Positions 1-5,008 of a stretch of DNA of 6,606 nucleotides are shown here, one piece after another. Numbering within the stretch: position 1 is the stretch's first letter; every line of letters starts with the position of its first letter. Source of the stretch: an uncultured Lachnospiraceae bacterium (lineage in GTDB: Bacteria > Bacillota > Clostridia > Lachnospirales > Lachnospiraceae); NCBI GenBank assembly GCA_905236545.1, contig CAJOQO010000307.1, positions 1-6,606 of the forward strand, read 5' to 3'. Under the pieces are notes generated by a model. It did no database searches, was not told the origin of the DNA, and saw only the letters and a list, made by a program, of their open reading frames with translations. The position numbers and the translations under genes were made by a program.

Positions 1-165
1 CGCCCGCCAGGCGGCAATGTCTTCCTTCCACAGCGGCGCCTGCGCGGCCAGTTCCGCGTTCAGTTTGCGGGAGGCGGACCGGGGCTGGTGAAACAGCCCC
101 CGGTGCGCATAGCGGAATCCGTTCAGGTGATCCCACTGGCTGTTCTTTCGTGTATCGATTTTCAT
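1..165 (-). CDS. Glycerophosphodiester phosphodiesterase, N-terminal fragment (cut by window edge)
   Basis: Fifty-five codons are open from an ATG at 165 to the window edge. The motif YAHRGLF at residues 19-25 is typical of the start of the GDPD catalytic barrel, where the His of HRG belongs to the active site. Known family members hydrolyse glycerophosphodiesters to glycerol-3-phosphate and an alcohol. A purine-rich stretch (AAAGGGAAG) lies 9 bases upstream of the ATG and serves as ribosome-binding site. The gene follows the ATPase on the same strand after a 108-base gap with no clear terminator or promoter, so read-through from the efflux unit is possible. Oddity: the usual PEN(S/T) motif normally follows HRG by about 8-15 residues. 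Here HRGLFHQP is followed by a charged, Ala-rich stretch and no PEN appears before the edge, so there is either an insertion or an atypical member. The assignment rests on one motif. Confidence 0.72.
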   Translation of the reverse strand, partial: MKIDTRKNSQWDHLNGFRYAHRGLFHQPRSASRKLNAELAAQAPLWKEDIAAWRA

Positions 166-273
166 GAGCGTAATCTTCCCTTTCTTCCTCTATAAACGCA
201 CGTTTTTTCTGCTGTTTATATCAGACCACACGGACGTCAGCCTATATGGCTCTTCACCTGGATATTTTGCGCC

Positions 274-2244
274 TCAGGAATCCTGCGGCCTCAGGAGCCG
301 CATGGCATTCAGGATACACAGGATCAGGACGCCGACGTCCCCGAAGATAGCGATCCACATGTTGGCGTATCCCAGCACGCTCAGGATCAGAATCAGGATC
401 TTTACCGCGATCGCAAAAATGATGTTGACATGAATGATTCCCATTGTTTTGCGGGCGATCTGTACCGTCTTCGCGATCTTTCTCACATCGTCATCCATCA
501 ATACGATGTCTGCCGCCTCTATGGCCGCGTCGGATCCGATCAGGCCCATCGCGATCCCGACATCCGAGCGCATCAGCACCGGCGCGTCGTTGATTCCGTC
601 TCCGACAAATGCAAGTGTGTCTTTTCCGGTCTGCTCTTTGATCAGCTTCTCCACGATCTCCACCTTGTCGGCGGGAAGAAGCTGCGCATGAACCTGATCC
701 ACTCCGGCCTCCCGGGCGATTTGATTCGCGGCAGGCTCATTGTCGCCGGTCAGCATCACCGTCCTGCGGACGCCTGCTGATCTGAGACTGCTGACCGCCT
801 CCGGCACTCCTTCCTTGAGGGTATCGGAGATGACGATGGCGCCCGCGTATGCGCCGTCGCAGGCAACATATACGACCGTCCCTGCATATTCCTCCTCCGG
901 TACATCGATCCCGTACTTACGCATCAGCTTCTTATTGCCCGCAAGAACCTGTCTGCCGTCCACTTCCGCAGCCACGCCATGGCCTGCGATCTCCTCTGTC
1001 TTCCCGAGCCGGGAAGCATCGAGGCTGCTGCCGCCGGTTACAGCCCCTTCCGGATCCTGCAGAGATTCCTCGTAAGCGGTCCGGATCGACTCCGCCACAG
1101 GGTGGGTAGAATACATCTCCGCGTAAGCCGCGATTTCCAGAAGTGCCTGCTCCGCCGGTTGAATCGCCGGTTGAGCTGCCGGTTGGGCCACTGGATGATC
1201 CGCCGGATGAATCGCCGTAACGCGGAATTCTCCTTTTGTCAGGGTTCCCGTCTTATCGAACACTACCGTCTTCACGTAAGCGAGGGATTCCAGGAAGTTG
1301 CTGCCCTTGACCAGCACGCCGGTCCGGGACGCCGCGCCGATCCCGCCGAAGAAGCCCAGCGGCACCGAGATGACCAGTGCACAGGGGCAGGATACGACCA
1401 GGAAAATGCATGCGCGGCGGATCCAGTCGATCCAGGTCTGCCCGCCCCCGCCGAGGACGAGCGGCGGGGCCACTGCGATGATCAGGGCGCTGACCGTCAC
1501 GATCGGCGTGTAGACGCGCGCGAACCTGGTCACAAAATTCTCGACATGCGTCTTCTTGTCCGTCGCGTTTTCCACGAGCTCCAGGATCTTCGAAACCGTA
1601 GAATCTTCATAACATCTGGAAGTGCGGATCTTCAGGGTGCCTTTCCCGTTCACGCAGCCGGAGATCACAGAGTCGCCGGCCCGCGCGGCCCGCGGAACCG
1701 ACTCGCCGGTCAAAGCGGAGGTGTCGATCAGAGACTCTCCCTCAACCACTTCCCCGTCAAGCGGGATCTTCTCGCCCGGACGGACGATGATGATCTCACC
1801 GACCTCAACCTCATCCGGGTCAACCTCCTCCGTCCTGCTGTCCCGCTCTACGATCGCGGTCTCCGGGACAAGGCTCATCAGCTGAGAGATGGAATCACGG
1901 CTTCTTCCCGTCGCATAATTCTGGAACAGCTCACCGATCTGGTACAGCAGCATCACCGCCACAGCCTCCGGGTACTCGCCGATTCCAAATGCGCCGAAGG
2001 TCGCTGCCATCATCAGGAAGTTTTCATCAAACACATCGCCATGCAGGATGTTTCGGATCGATTTGCGGATCACATCCCAGCCGACGATGAGGTAAGGAAC
2101 CAGGGCGCACAAAAGTCCCAGCCACCATCTTCCTCCGTCAAATGCGCCGGTGTGCTCCAGAATCTCCAGGACGACGAACCCGATCGCACCCAGCACGATC
2201 CGCCCCAGCCATTTTTTCTGTTTCCTGGTCAGTTGGATATTCAT
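274..2244 (-). CDS. cadA: P1B-type heavy-metal (Zn/Cd/Pb) exporting ATPase without HMA domain
   Basis: This is a 656-residue inner-membrane pump that uses ATP to export divalent soft metals. Visible landmarks, in order: hydrophobic N-terminal helices (residues 12-55 and 75-105), the actuator motif TGES (179-182), the metal-site SCPCAL in a membrane helix (285-290), the phosphorylated Asp in DKTGT (330-334), the HP pair of P1B pumps (381-382), MLTGDN (497-502) and GDGIND (548-553). The last helices carry Lys615 and Asp636, the same 21-residue spacing as the Lys/Asp pair of ZntA, which points to the Zn/Cd/Pb (P1B-2) subgroup rather than copper. Unlike most CadA/ZntA proteins it starts directly at the membrane region. 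The metal-binding domain is instead the separate gene immediately upstream. The ATG at 2244 has GAGG 8 bases upstream. The nucleotide-binding domain contains a low-complexity insert (residues about 346-366) and a Gly/Ser-rich stretch (about 396-417). Exact metal preference cannot be read from the sequence. Confidence 0.97.
   Translation of the reverse strand: MNIQLTRKQKKWLGRIVLGAIGFVVLEILEHTGAFDGGRWWLGLLCALVPYLIVGWDVIRKSIRNILHGDVFDENFLMMAATFGAFGIGEYPEAVAVMLLYQIGELFQNYATGRSRDSISQLMSLVPETAIVERDSRTEEVDPDEVEVGEIIIVRPGEKIPLDGEVVEGESLIDTSALTGESVPRAARAGDSVISGCVNGKGTLKIRTSRCYEDSTVSKILELVENATDKKTHVENFVTRFARVYTPIVTVSALIIAVAPPLVLGGGGQTWIDWIRRACIFLVVSCPCALVISVPLGFFGGIGAASRTGVLVKGSNFLESLAYVKTVVFDKTGTLTKGEFRVTAIHPADHPVAQPAAQPAIQPAEQALLEIAAYAEMYSTHPVAESIRTAYEESLQDPEGAVTGGSSLDASRLGKTEEIAGHGVAAEVDGRQVLAGNKKLMRKYGIDVPEEEYAGTVVYVACDGAYAGAIVISDTLKEGVPEAVSSLRSAGVRRTVMLTGDNEPAANQIAREAGVDQVHAQLLPADKVEIVEKLIKEQTGKDTLAFVGDGINDAPVLMRSDVGIAMGLIGSDAAIEAADIVLMDDDVRKIAKTVQIARKTMGIIHVNIIFAIAVKILILILSVLGYANMWIAIFGDVGVLILCILNAMRLLRPQDS
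1154..1189 (-). repeat. 12-bp tandem repeat (x3) in the ATPase gene
   Basis: Three consecutive 12-base units begin with GCCGGTTG on the plus strand at 1154, 1166 and 1178. On the coding strand they give repeats of the type AQPA/IQPA at ATPase residues about 353-364. They sit at the start of the nucleotide-binding domain, just after the phosphorylation motif, in a surface position where length variation is likely tolerated. The period is a multiple of three, so copy-number change keeps the frame. Confidence 0.85.
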
Positions 2245-2270
2245 CGCTGTTTCCTCTATTTCCTGCCGCT

Positions 2271-2370
2271 TCCGGACTTTCCCTTCACTGTCCGCGCTTC
2301 TTTCCGCCGTCCGGACTTTCCCTTCACTGCCCGCGCTTCTTTCCGCCGTCCGGACTTCCTTACAGTGCCG
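2271..2370. repeat. 39-bp tandem repeat between the HMA gene and the ATPase gene
   Basis: Two full 39-base units (2271-2309 and 2310-2348) differ at a single base (T at 2291, C at 2330). A third, partial and diverged copy (2349 to about 2370) runs into the 3' end of the HMA gene and contains its stop codon. The repeats fill most of the 115-base gap between the two genes. Read on in the HMA frame, each unit ends in a TGA (2324-2326 and 2285-2287) aligned with the genuine TAA (2360-2362), so three stops follow each other in frame. The ATPase start lies in another frame, so the two genes are not a simple split fusion at present. Confidence 0.9.
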
Positions 2371-2581
2371 TCACATCCATATCCGGTTCCATCCGTTTGC
2401 ACACGGCAAGGGCTTCCTTCTCAACCGCGTCAAATACCGCATCGTCCGCTTCAAGCGTCAGCTTCTGCATCATATAGTTCACCTTTACATTAGAAACCCC
2501 GTTGATCTCACTGATCGCATTCTCCAGTTTCAGCGCACAGTTTGCGCAGTCAACCTCATCCAGTTTGTACTTCTTCTTCAT
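2360..2581 (-). CDS. Stand-alone heavy-metal-associated (HMA) domain protein
   Basis: This 73-residue protein has the size of a single ferredoxin-like HMA domain. The metal-binding motif is D11-C12-A-N-C15. An Asp before the CxxC is common in the Zn/Cd-type domains of ZntA/CadA and less usual in copper chaperones. The segment around residues 30-48 (GVSNVKVNY...KLTLEAD) matches the second and third strands of the fold. The ATG at 2581 has a strong GGAGG at 2589-2593, seven bases upstream. It is the first gene of the efflux unit and precedes the ATPase, which lacks this domain, by 115 bases on the same strand. It may deliver metal to the pump or act as a detached regulatory domain. That role is inferred from context. 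A promoter and a likely metal-responsive operator lie directly upstream. Confidence 0.93.
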   Translation of the reverse strand: MKKKYKLDEVDCANCALKLENAISEINGVSNVKVNYMMQKLTLEADDAVFDAVEKEALAVCKRMEPDMDVTAL

Positions 2582-2610
2582 AGCTCTGCCTCCATATCAT
2601 TTTTCTGTAC

Positions 2611-2635
2611 ATTCATATGAGCGTATATTCATATG
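2611..2635 (-). promoter_or_regulatory. Candidate ArsR/SmtB-type metal-responsive operator
   Basis: A perfect 7-base inverted repeat, CATATGA (2614-2620) and TCATATG (2629-2635), is separated by 8 bases. Its core TGAGCGTATATTCA fits the TGAnC...TTCA pattern known from SmtB/CzrA/CadC zinc and cadmium sensor operators. The motif ATTCATATG also occurs twice in the same orientation (2611-2619 and 2627-2635). It lies just downstream of the predicted transcription start of the HMA-ATPase unit, where a bound repressor would block transcription. No ArsR-family gene is in the window, so the regulator would be encoded elsewhere. Assignment is by similarity of pattern. Confidence 0.55.
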
Positions 2636-2645
2636 TCCTGACAAC

Positions 2646-2674
2646 ATCATACTACTTCAGGCATCTGAATGCAA
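2646..2674 (-). promoter_or_regulatory. Promoter of the HMA-ATPase unit
   Basis: On the minus strand TTGCAT (2669-2674) and TATGAT (2646-2651) are separated by exactly 17 bases. The -10 box matches 5 of 6 consensus bases; the -35 box is weak (3 of 6). The predicted start near 2639 gives a leader of about 58 bases that contains the inverted-repeat operator. Confidence 0.5.
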
Positions 2675-2709
2675 TATCTTTTTTTGGACTTTGTGATTCA
2701 TTCCCATAG

Positions 2710-2755
2710 TTGTCAAATCTTTTGTAAAGTCTGCTCAAATCTATAATATTGACAA
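2710..2755 (+). promoter_or_regulatory. Candidate AraC-type binding region and -10 box for the AraC gene
   Basis: The octamer TCAAATCT occurs as a direct repeat at 2713-2720 and 2735-2742, spaced 22 bases, about two DNA turns, a spacing familiar for AraC-family half-sites. The same stretch is bracketed by an inverted pair, TTGTCAA (2710-2716) and TTGACAA (2749-2755). A consensus TATAAT (2742-2747) abuts the second octamer. No acceptable -35 box stands 16-18 bases upstream of it, which would fit an activator-dependent promoter. All functional meaning is inferred. Confidence 0.33.
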
Positions 2756-2887
2756 TCCAAAGCTCCATATTACTGAAAACTCGGGTAAAATGTTTCACAT
2801 AATAATAGTGAATTTTTACAGACTCATTCAGCCGGGAGGTCTGGAAATCGGGGGAATAGGAGAATAACTGTCGGGGGAAAAGCTGTC

Positions 2888-4066
2888 GTGAATAAGATCT
2901 GCGATGTGATCATTGAGAACTGCGTTGGTATGTACCGGGTAAATCTTGCCAATGATACTTTCAAAGTATTGAAGGCGTTTCCCTATCTTCCGGAAAAGGA
3001 GGACGATGAGGGCTGTTATACGGCGCTTTGCTGTTCGCTTCTGTTCCAGGATGTCCGCCTCGGGCAGAATACGCTCGAGGCTTATCAGCATTTTATTGTG
3101 AGGGGACTGCTGGAAGGCGGTTGTTTCACAAGACGGTTTATGCTGAAGCAGGATTCCGGAGCTCTCTTCTTTTCATTTCTGTTTCTTCCCGAAGCTGATC
3201 ACCAGTCCGGATATCTGCTTCTCTTTCCCTATAACGCAGGTGTCTGTGAGGATCTGATTGAGATTGTAGGGATCCGGCCGGAGAATGCCGATCTTCTCTA
3301 CTCTATGATCGTGGATCTTGATCATGATCAGTGCCGGAATATCTATGTTGCGGAGCTGCCCCTGTCAGGGCAGAATTCATTTTCGCTTTCCTTCCTGGAA
3401 TGGCGTACCACCATCGTGTCGGCAATCGAAACAGCGAAGGAAAAAGATGATTTTCTGAAAAGAACCAACCCGAAGAGTATCCGGCGGCGCCTGGCAGGGG
3501 AGGGGAAGAAGCTTGAATTTGATATCAGGATGACCGACCTCTCAGGAGAATACAAAGACATGCGCCATTCGATCAAACGTGTGGCCGGTTATCTGAATAC
3601 GAATTACCTCATACAATACAGCGTCCGGCTGATCGAGAAGGAGCCTGTCAGAAAGGAGCCGGCAGAAAAGGAGGCTGCAGGTGACAGCGCCGTGCCGGTT
3701 CCGCCTGTCCCGGAGGATATCTCCCAAAATGCGTCGAATCGTCCAGGAAATATCCTTGATCAGATTGCACTTGAGATCCGGGAAAATTACTCCAAACGGC
3801 TGACGCTGAAGGCGCTCTCCGCGAAGTATTTCATAAACACCGCATATCTGGGCCAGCTCTTTATTGAACGTTTCGGGCTGACTTTCAACGAATACCTCTG
3901 GGAAGTCCGGCTGAAAAGAGCCGCATGGCTGCTGACACATACGGATCATTTCATTTACGAAATAATAGCTGAAGTCGGCTGTACCAACTCCAGCTACTTT
4001 AACAAGATGTTTGCAGAGAAATATAAGATGTCTCCATCCGCTTACAGGCATTCCTATCAGGTCTGA
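2888..4066 (+). CDS. AraC-family transcriptional regulator with large N-terminal sensory region
   Basis: This is a 392-residue cytoplasmic protein. The last 105 residues (from about 288) form the double helix-turn-helix DNA-binding domain of the AraC/YesN type: the first helix-turn-helix is at KALSAKYFINTAYLGQLF (about 308-325), and the signature after it includes IIAEVGCTNSSYFNKMF and the terminal YKMSPSAYR. Residues 1 to about 245 lack a family-level motif I can name. The patterns MYRVNLANDTF and the later repeat of an alternating alpha/beta arrangement suggest one or two PAS-like sensor domains. A Lys/Glu/Pro-rich linker (about 250-285) joins the halves. There are no membrane segments or signal peptide. 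The start is GTG at 2888, with only a loose GGGGG ten bases upstream; the next ATG is codon 15 and has no ribosome-binding site. A better GGGAGGT at 2834-2840 has no usable start codon behind it. The target genes and the ligand are unknown; control of its own promoter is possible. Confidence 0.94.
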   Translation: MNKICDVIIENCVGMYRVNLANDTFKVLKAFPYLPEKEDDEGCYTALCCSLLFQDVRLGQNTLEAYQHFIVRGLLEGGCFTRRFMLKQDSGALFFSFLFLPEADHQSGYLLLFPYNAGVCEDLIEIVGIRPENADLLYSMIVDLDHDQCRNIYVAELPLSGQNSFSLSFLEWRTTIVSAIETAKEKDDFLKRTNPKSIRRRLAGEGKKLEFDIRMTDLSGEYKDMRHSIKRVAGYLNTNYLIQYSVRLIEKEPVRKEPAEKEAAGDSAVPVPPVPEDISQNASNRPGNILDQIALEIRENYSKRLTLKALSAKYFINTAYLGQLFIERFGLTFNEYLWEVRLKRAAWLLTHTDHFIYEIIAEVGCTNSSYFNKMFAEKYKMSPSAYRHSYQV

Positions 4067-4109
4067 TCTCCCGGTGTGTCTTTCTGTCCGGCAGGAAAGC
4101 GAACAGGTA

Positions 4110-4198
4110 TCATTCACTGTTTCAGCATCTTTCCGAGAAGCCGCAGAGCATCGTTCACTGTTTCAGCATCTTTCCGAGAAGCCGCAGAGCATCGTTCA
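4110..4198. repeat. 41-bp tandem duplication of the 3' end of the pncC-like gene
   Basis: Two 41-base units (4110-4150 and 4151-4191) differ at one base (A at 4112, G at 4153). A third fragment of seven bases follows. The right-hand unit is the end of the pncC-like gene: it encodes its last residues and stop codon (4155-4157). The left-hand unit is an out-of-frame copy lying beyond the stop. It occupies about half of the gap between the convergent AraC and pncC-like genes. No terminator with a T-run is visible in this gap. Confidence 0.92.
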
Positions 4199-4787
4199 TT
4201 GCTCTGGCACGGATGTCATTTCTTGCTCCCGTATAATGATGCTCTTCCACGGAAGTCTTTCCGCGGTAGAAACAGCCCAGATAGACCAGTCCGACTGTTT
4301 TGTCTTCCGGCCCGGACGGCGGTCCGGCATAACCGGTTGCGCTGATACACGCTTCGGCTCCCGACATCTTCGCACCGCCTTTTGCCATCTGCTTTGCACA
4401 CTTACTGCTGACGGCGGTCCATTTTTTCAGCGTCTTCCTCTTCACCTTTACCATCTCATGCTTCGCATCGTCACAGTAAGTGACGAAAGCCCTGCCCATC
4501 ACATCCGAGCAGCCCGGAATATCCGCCAGCCTTGCGCTGATCATACCGGCCGTAAGAGACTCTGCCGTCGTAATACTTTCTCCGCGCTCTTTCAGAATTG
4601 CCAGAAGAGCGCCGACCTCCTCATCCGTCAAAGCCGGAGCATCTGACGGATCGCCAGCCGGCTTCCTGATCTCCTTGTTTTCCTTGTTTTCCCCGTTAGT
4701 CTTGTTCGCCTTGTTCTCCCTGTCTCCCCGGTTTTCTTTGTTCGCCTTGTTCTCCCTGCCTCCCCGGTTTTCCCCGTTTTGTTTCAT
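4155..4787 (-). CDS. pncC: CinA C-terminal-domain protein (PncC-type nicotinamide-nucleotide amidase)
   Basis: This 210-residue protein has its CinA-CTD fold at residues about 55-210. Characterised members hydrolyse nicotinamide mononucleotide to nicotinic acid mononucleotide and ammonia in NAD recycling. Motifs: TTAES (73-77) with the catalytic-type Ser77, a YCDDAK box (104-109) with the conserved Tyr and Lys, ATGYAGP (150-156), the VGLVY strand (165-169) and a C-terminal ARNDIRARAMNDAL helix. The usual AESCTGG reads AESLTAG here, so the Cys and one Gly are replaced. The N-terminal 45 residues are a repetitive Asn/Lys/Glu/Arg-rich tail absent from typical PncC proteins. The ATG at 4787 is chosen because GGAGGAGG lies six bases upstream; an in-frame GTG at 4811 sits in a hairpin loop with no ribosome-binding site. 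The gene is convergent with the AraC gene and follows the lipoprotein gene. Activity is inferred from the family. Confidence 0.92.
   Translation of the reverse strand: MKQNGENRGGRENKANKENRGDRENKANKTNGENKENKEIRKPAGDPSDAPALTDEEVGALLAILKERGESITTAESLTAGMISARLADIPGCSDVMGRAFVTYCDDAKHEMVKVKRKTLKKWTAVSSKCAKQMAKGGAKMSGAEACISATGYAGPPSGPEDKTVGLVYLGCFYRGKTSVEEHHYTGARNDIRARAMNDALRLLGKMLKQ
4699..4770 (-). repeat. 36-bp tandem repeat encoding a 12-residue repeat in the pncC-like protein
   Basis: Two 36-base units (4699-4734 and 4735-4770) encode the 12-residue repeat NRGxRENKANKx, seen as NRGGRENKANKE and NRGDRENKANKT. Shorter degenerate pieces (NGENKENKE) follow. The unit keeps the reading frame, so copy number can change tail length without harming the enzyme domain. 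Confidence 0.85.
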
Positions 4788-4801
4788 TCGTATCCTCCTC
4801 C

Positions 4802-4818
4802 CTGAAAACACTTTTCAG
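4802..4818 (-). promoter_or_regulatory. Hairpin directly in front of the pncC-like ribosome-binding site
   Basis: CTGAAAA (4802-4808) and TTTTCAG (4812-4818) form a perfect 7-base stem with a three-base loop. On the minus strand the stem ends directly before GGAGGAGG. It contains the in-frame TGA (4815-4817) and, in its loop, a GTG. It has no following T-run, so a terminator is unlikely; an effect on translation start is possible but unproven. Confidence 0.4.
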
Positions 4819-4836
4819 AGACCTGACTCACTGACA

Positions 4837-4916
4837 TCTTTCGGAACGCTTTTGTCCGTATCTTTCGGAACGCTTTTGCCCGTATCTTTCGGGACGCTCT
4901 TGTCCGTTTCTTTCGT
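4837..4916. repeat. 24-bp tandem repeat upstream of the pncC-like gene
   Basis: Three 24-base units (4837-4860, 4861-4884, 4885-4908) and an eight-base partial copy are present, with a few substitutions in the third unit. Read in the pncC frame on the minus strand they give repeats of DTxKSVPK. That frame is closed by a TGA at 4815-4817 before the gene and shows no start codon of its own in the gap, so it is treated as non-coding leader. Confidence 0.85.
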
Positions 4917-4949
4917 TATCCGGGACAGATCTTTCCGGTTTTCATTTTT

Positions 4950-4987
4950 CCAGAAAAGATCCCCGGGAACTTCCGTCCCGGGGGTCT
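4950..4987 (-). terminator. Rho-independent terminator of the lipoprotein gene
   Basis: On the minus strand CCCCGGGA and TCCCGGGG form a perfect 8-base GC-rich stem around a 7-base loop (stem arms 4961-4968 and 4976-4983), extendable to 12 bases with one mismatch. It is followed by a short T-rich run (ATCTTTTCT). It begins about 20 bases after the lipoprotein stop codon, as expected. It also separates this gene from the pncC-like gene on the same strand. Confidence 0.8.
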
Positions 4988-5008
4988 CGTTGATTCTGGT
5001 ACAGCTCC

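Larger units (their letters stand above)
2582..2887. other. 306-bp divergent intergenic region
   Basis: This AT-rich gap separates the minus-strand efflux unit from the plus-strand AraC gene. It holds the HMA ribosome-binding site, the inverted-repeat operator and promoter of the efflux unit on its left side, and paired TCAAATCT/TTGTCAA elements plus a TATAAT box in the middle. Nearer the AraC gene is a small inverted repeat, TTCAC/GTGAA, around 2794-2812. No small gene was convincing. Confidence 0.6.

Noticed and set aside
195..211. Small AAAC/GTTT palindrome as terminator between the ATPase and GDPD genes
   Set aside because: The stem is short and AT-rich and no T-run follows in the relevant direction.
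2271..2370. CRISPR-like array
   Set aside because: Units are directly adjacent with no unique spacers, and there are no cas genes; it is a plain tandem duplication.
979..2493. Long plus-strand open frame of 504 codons opposite the ATPase and HMA genes
   Set aside because: It is antisense to a gene with every P-type ATPase motif, its product is Arg/Asp/Pro-rich without recognisable domains, and it crosses the intergenic repeats.
4085..4100. CTTTC/GAAAG hairpin after the AraC gene as terminator
   Set aside because: The stem has a bulge and lacks a T-run on either strand.
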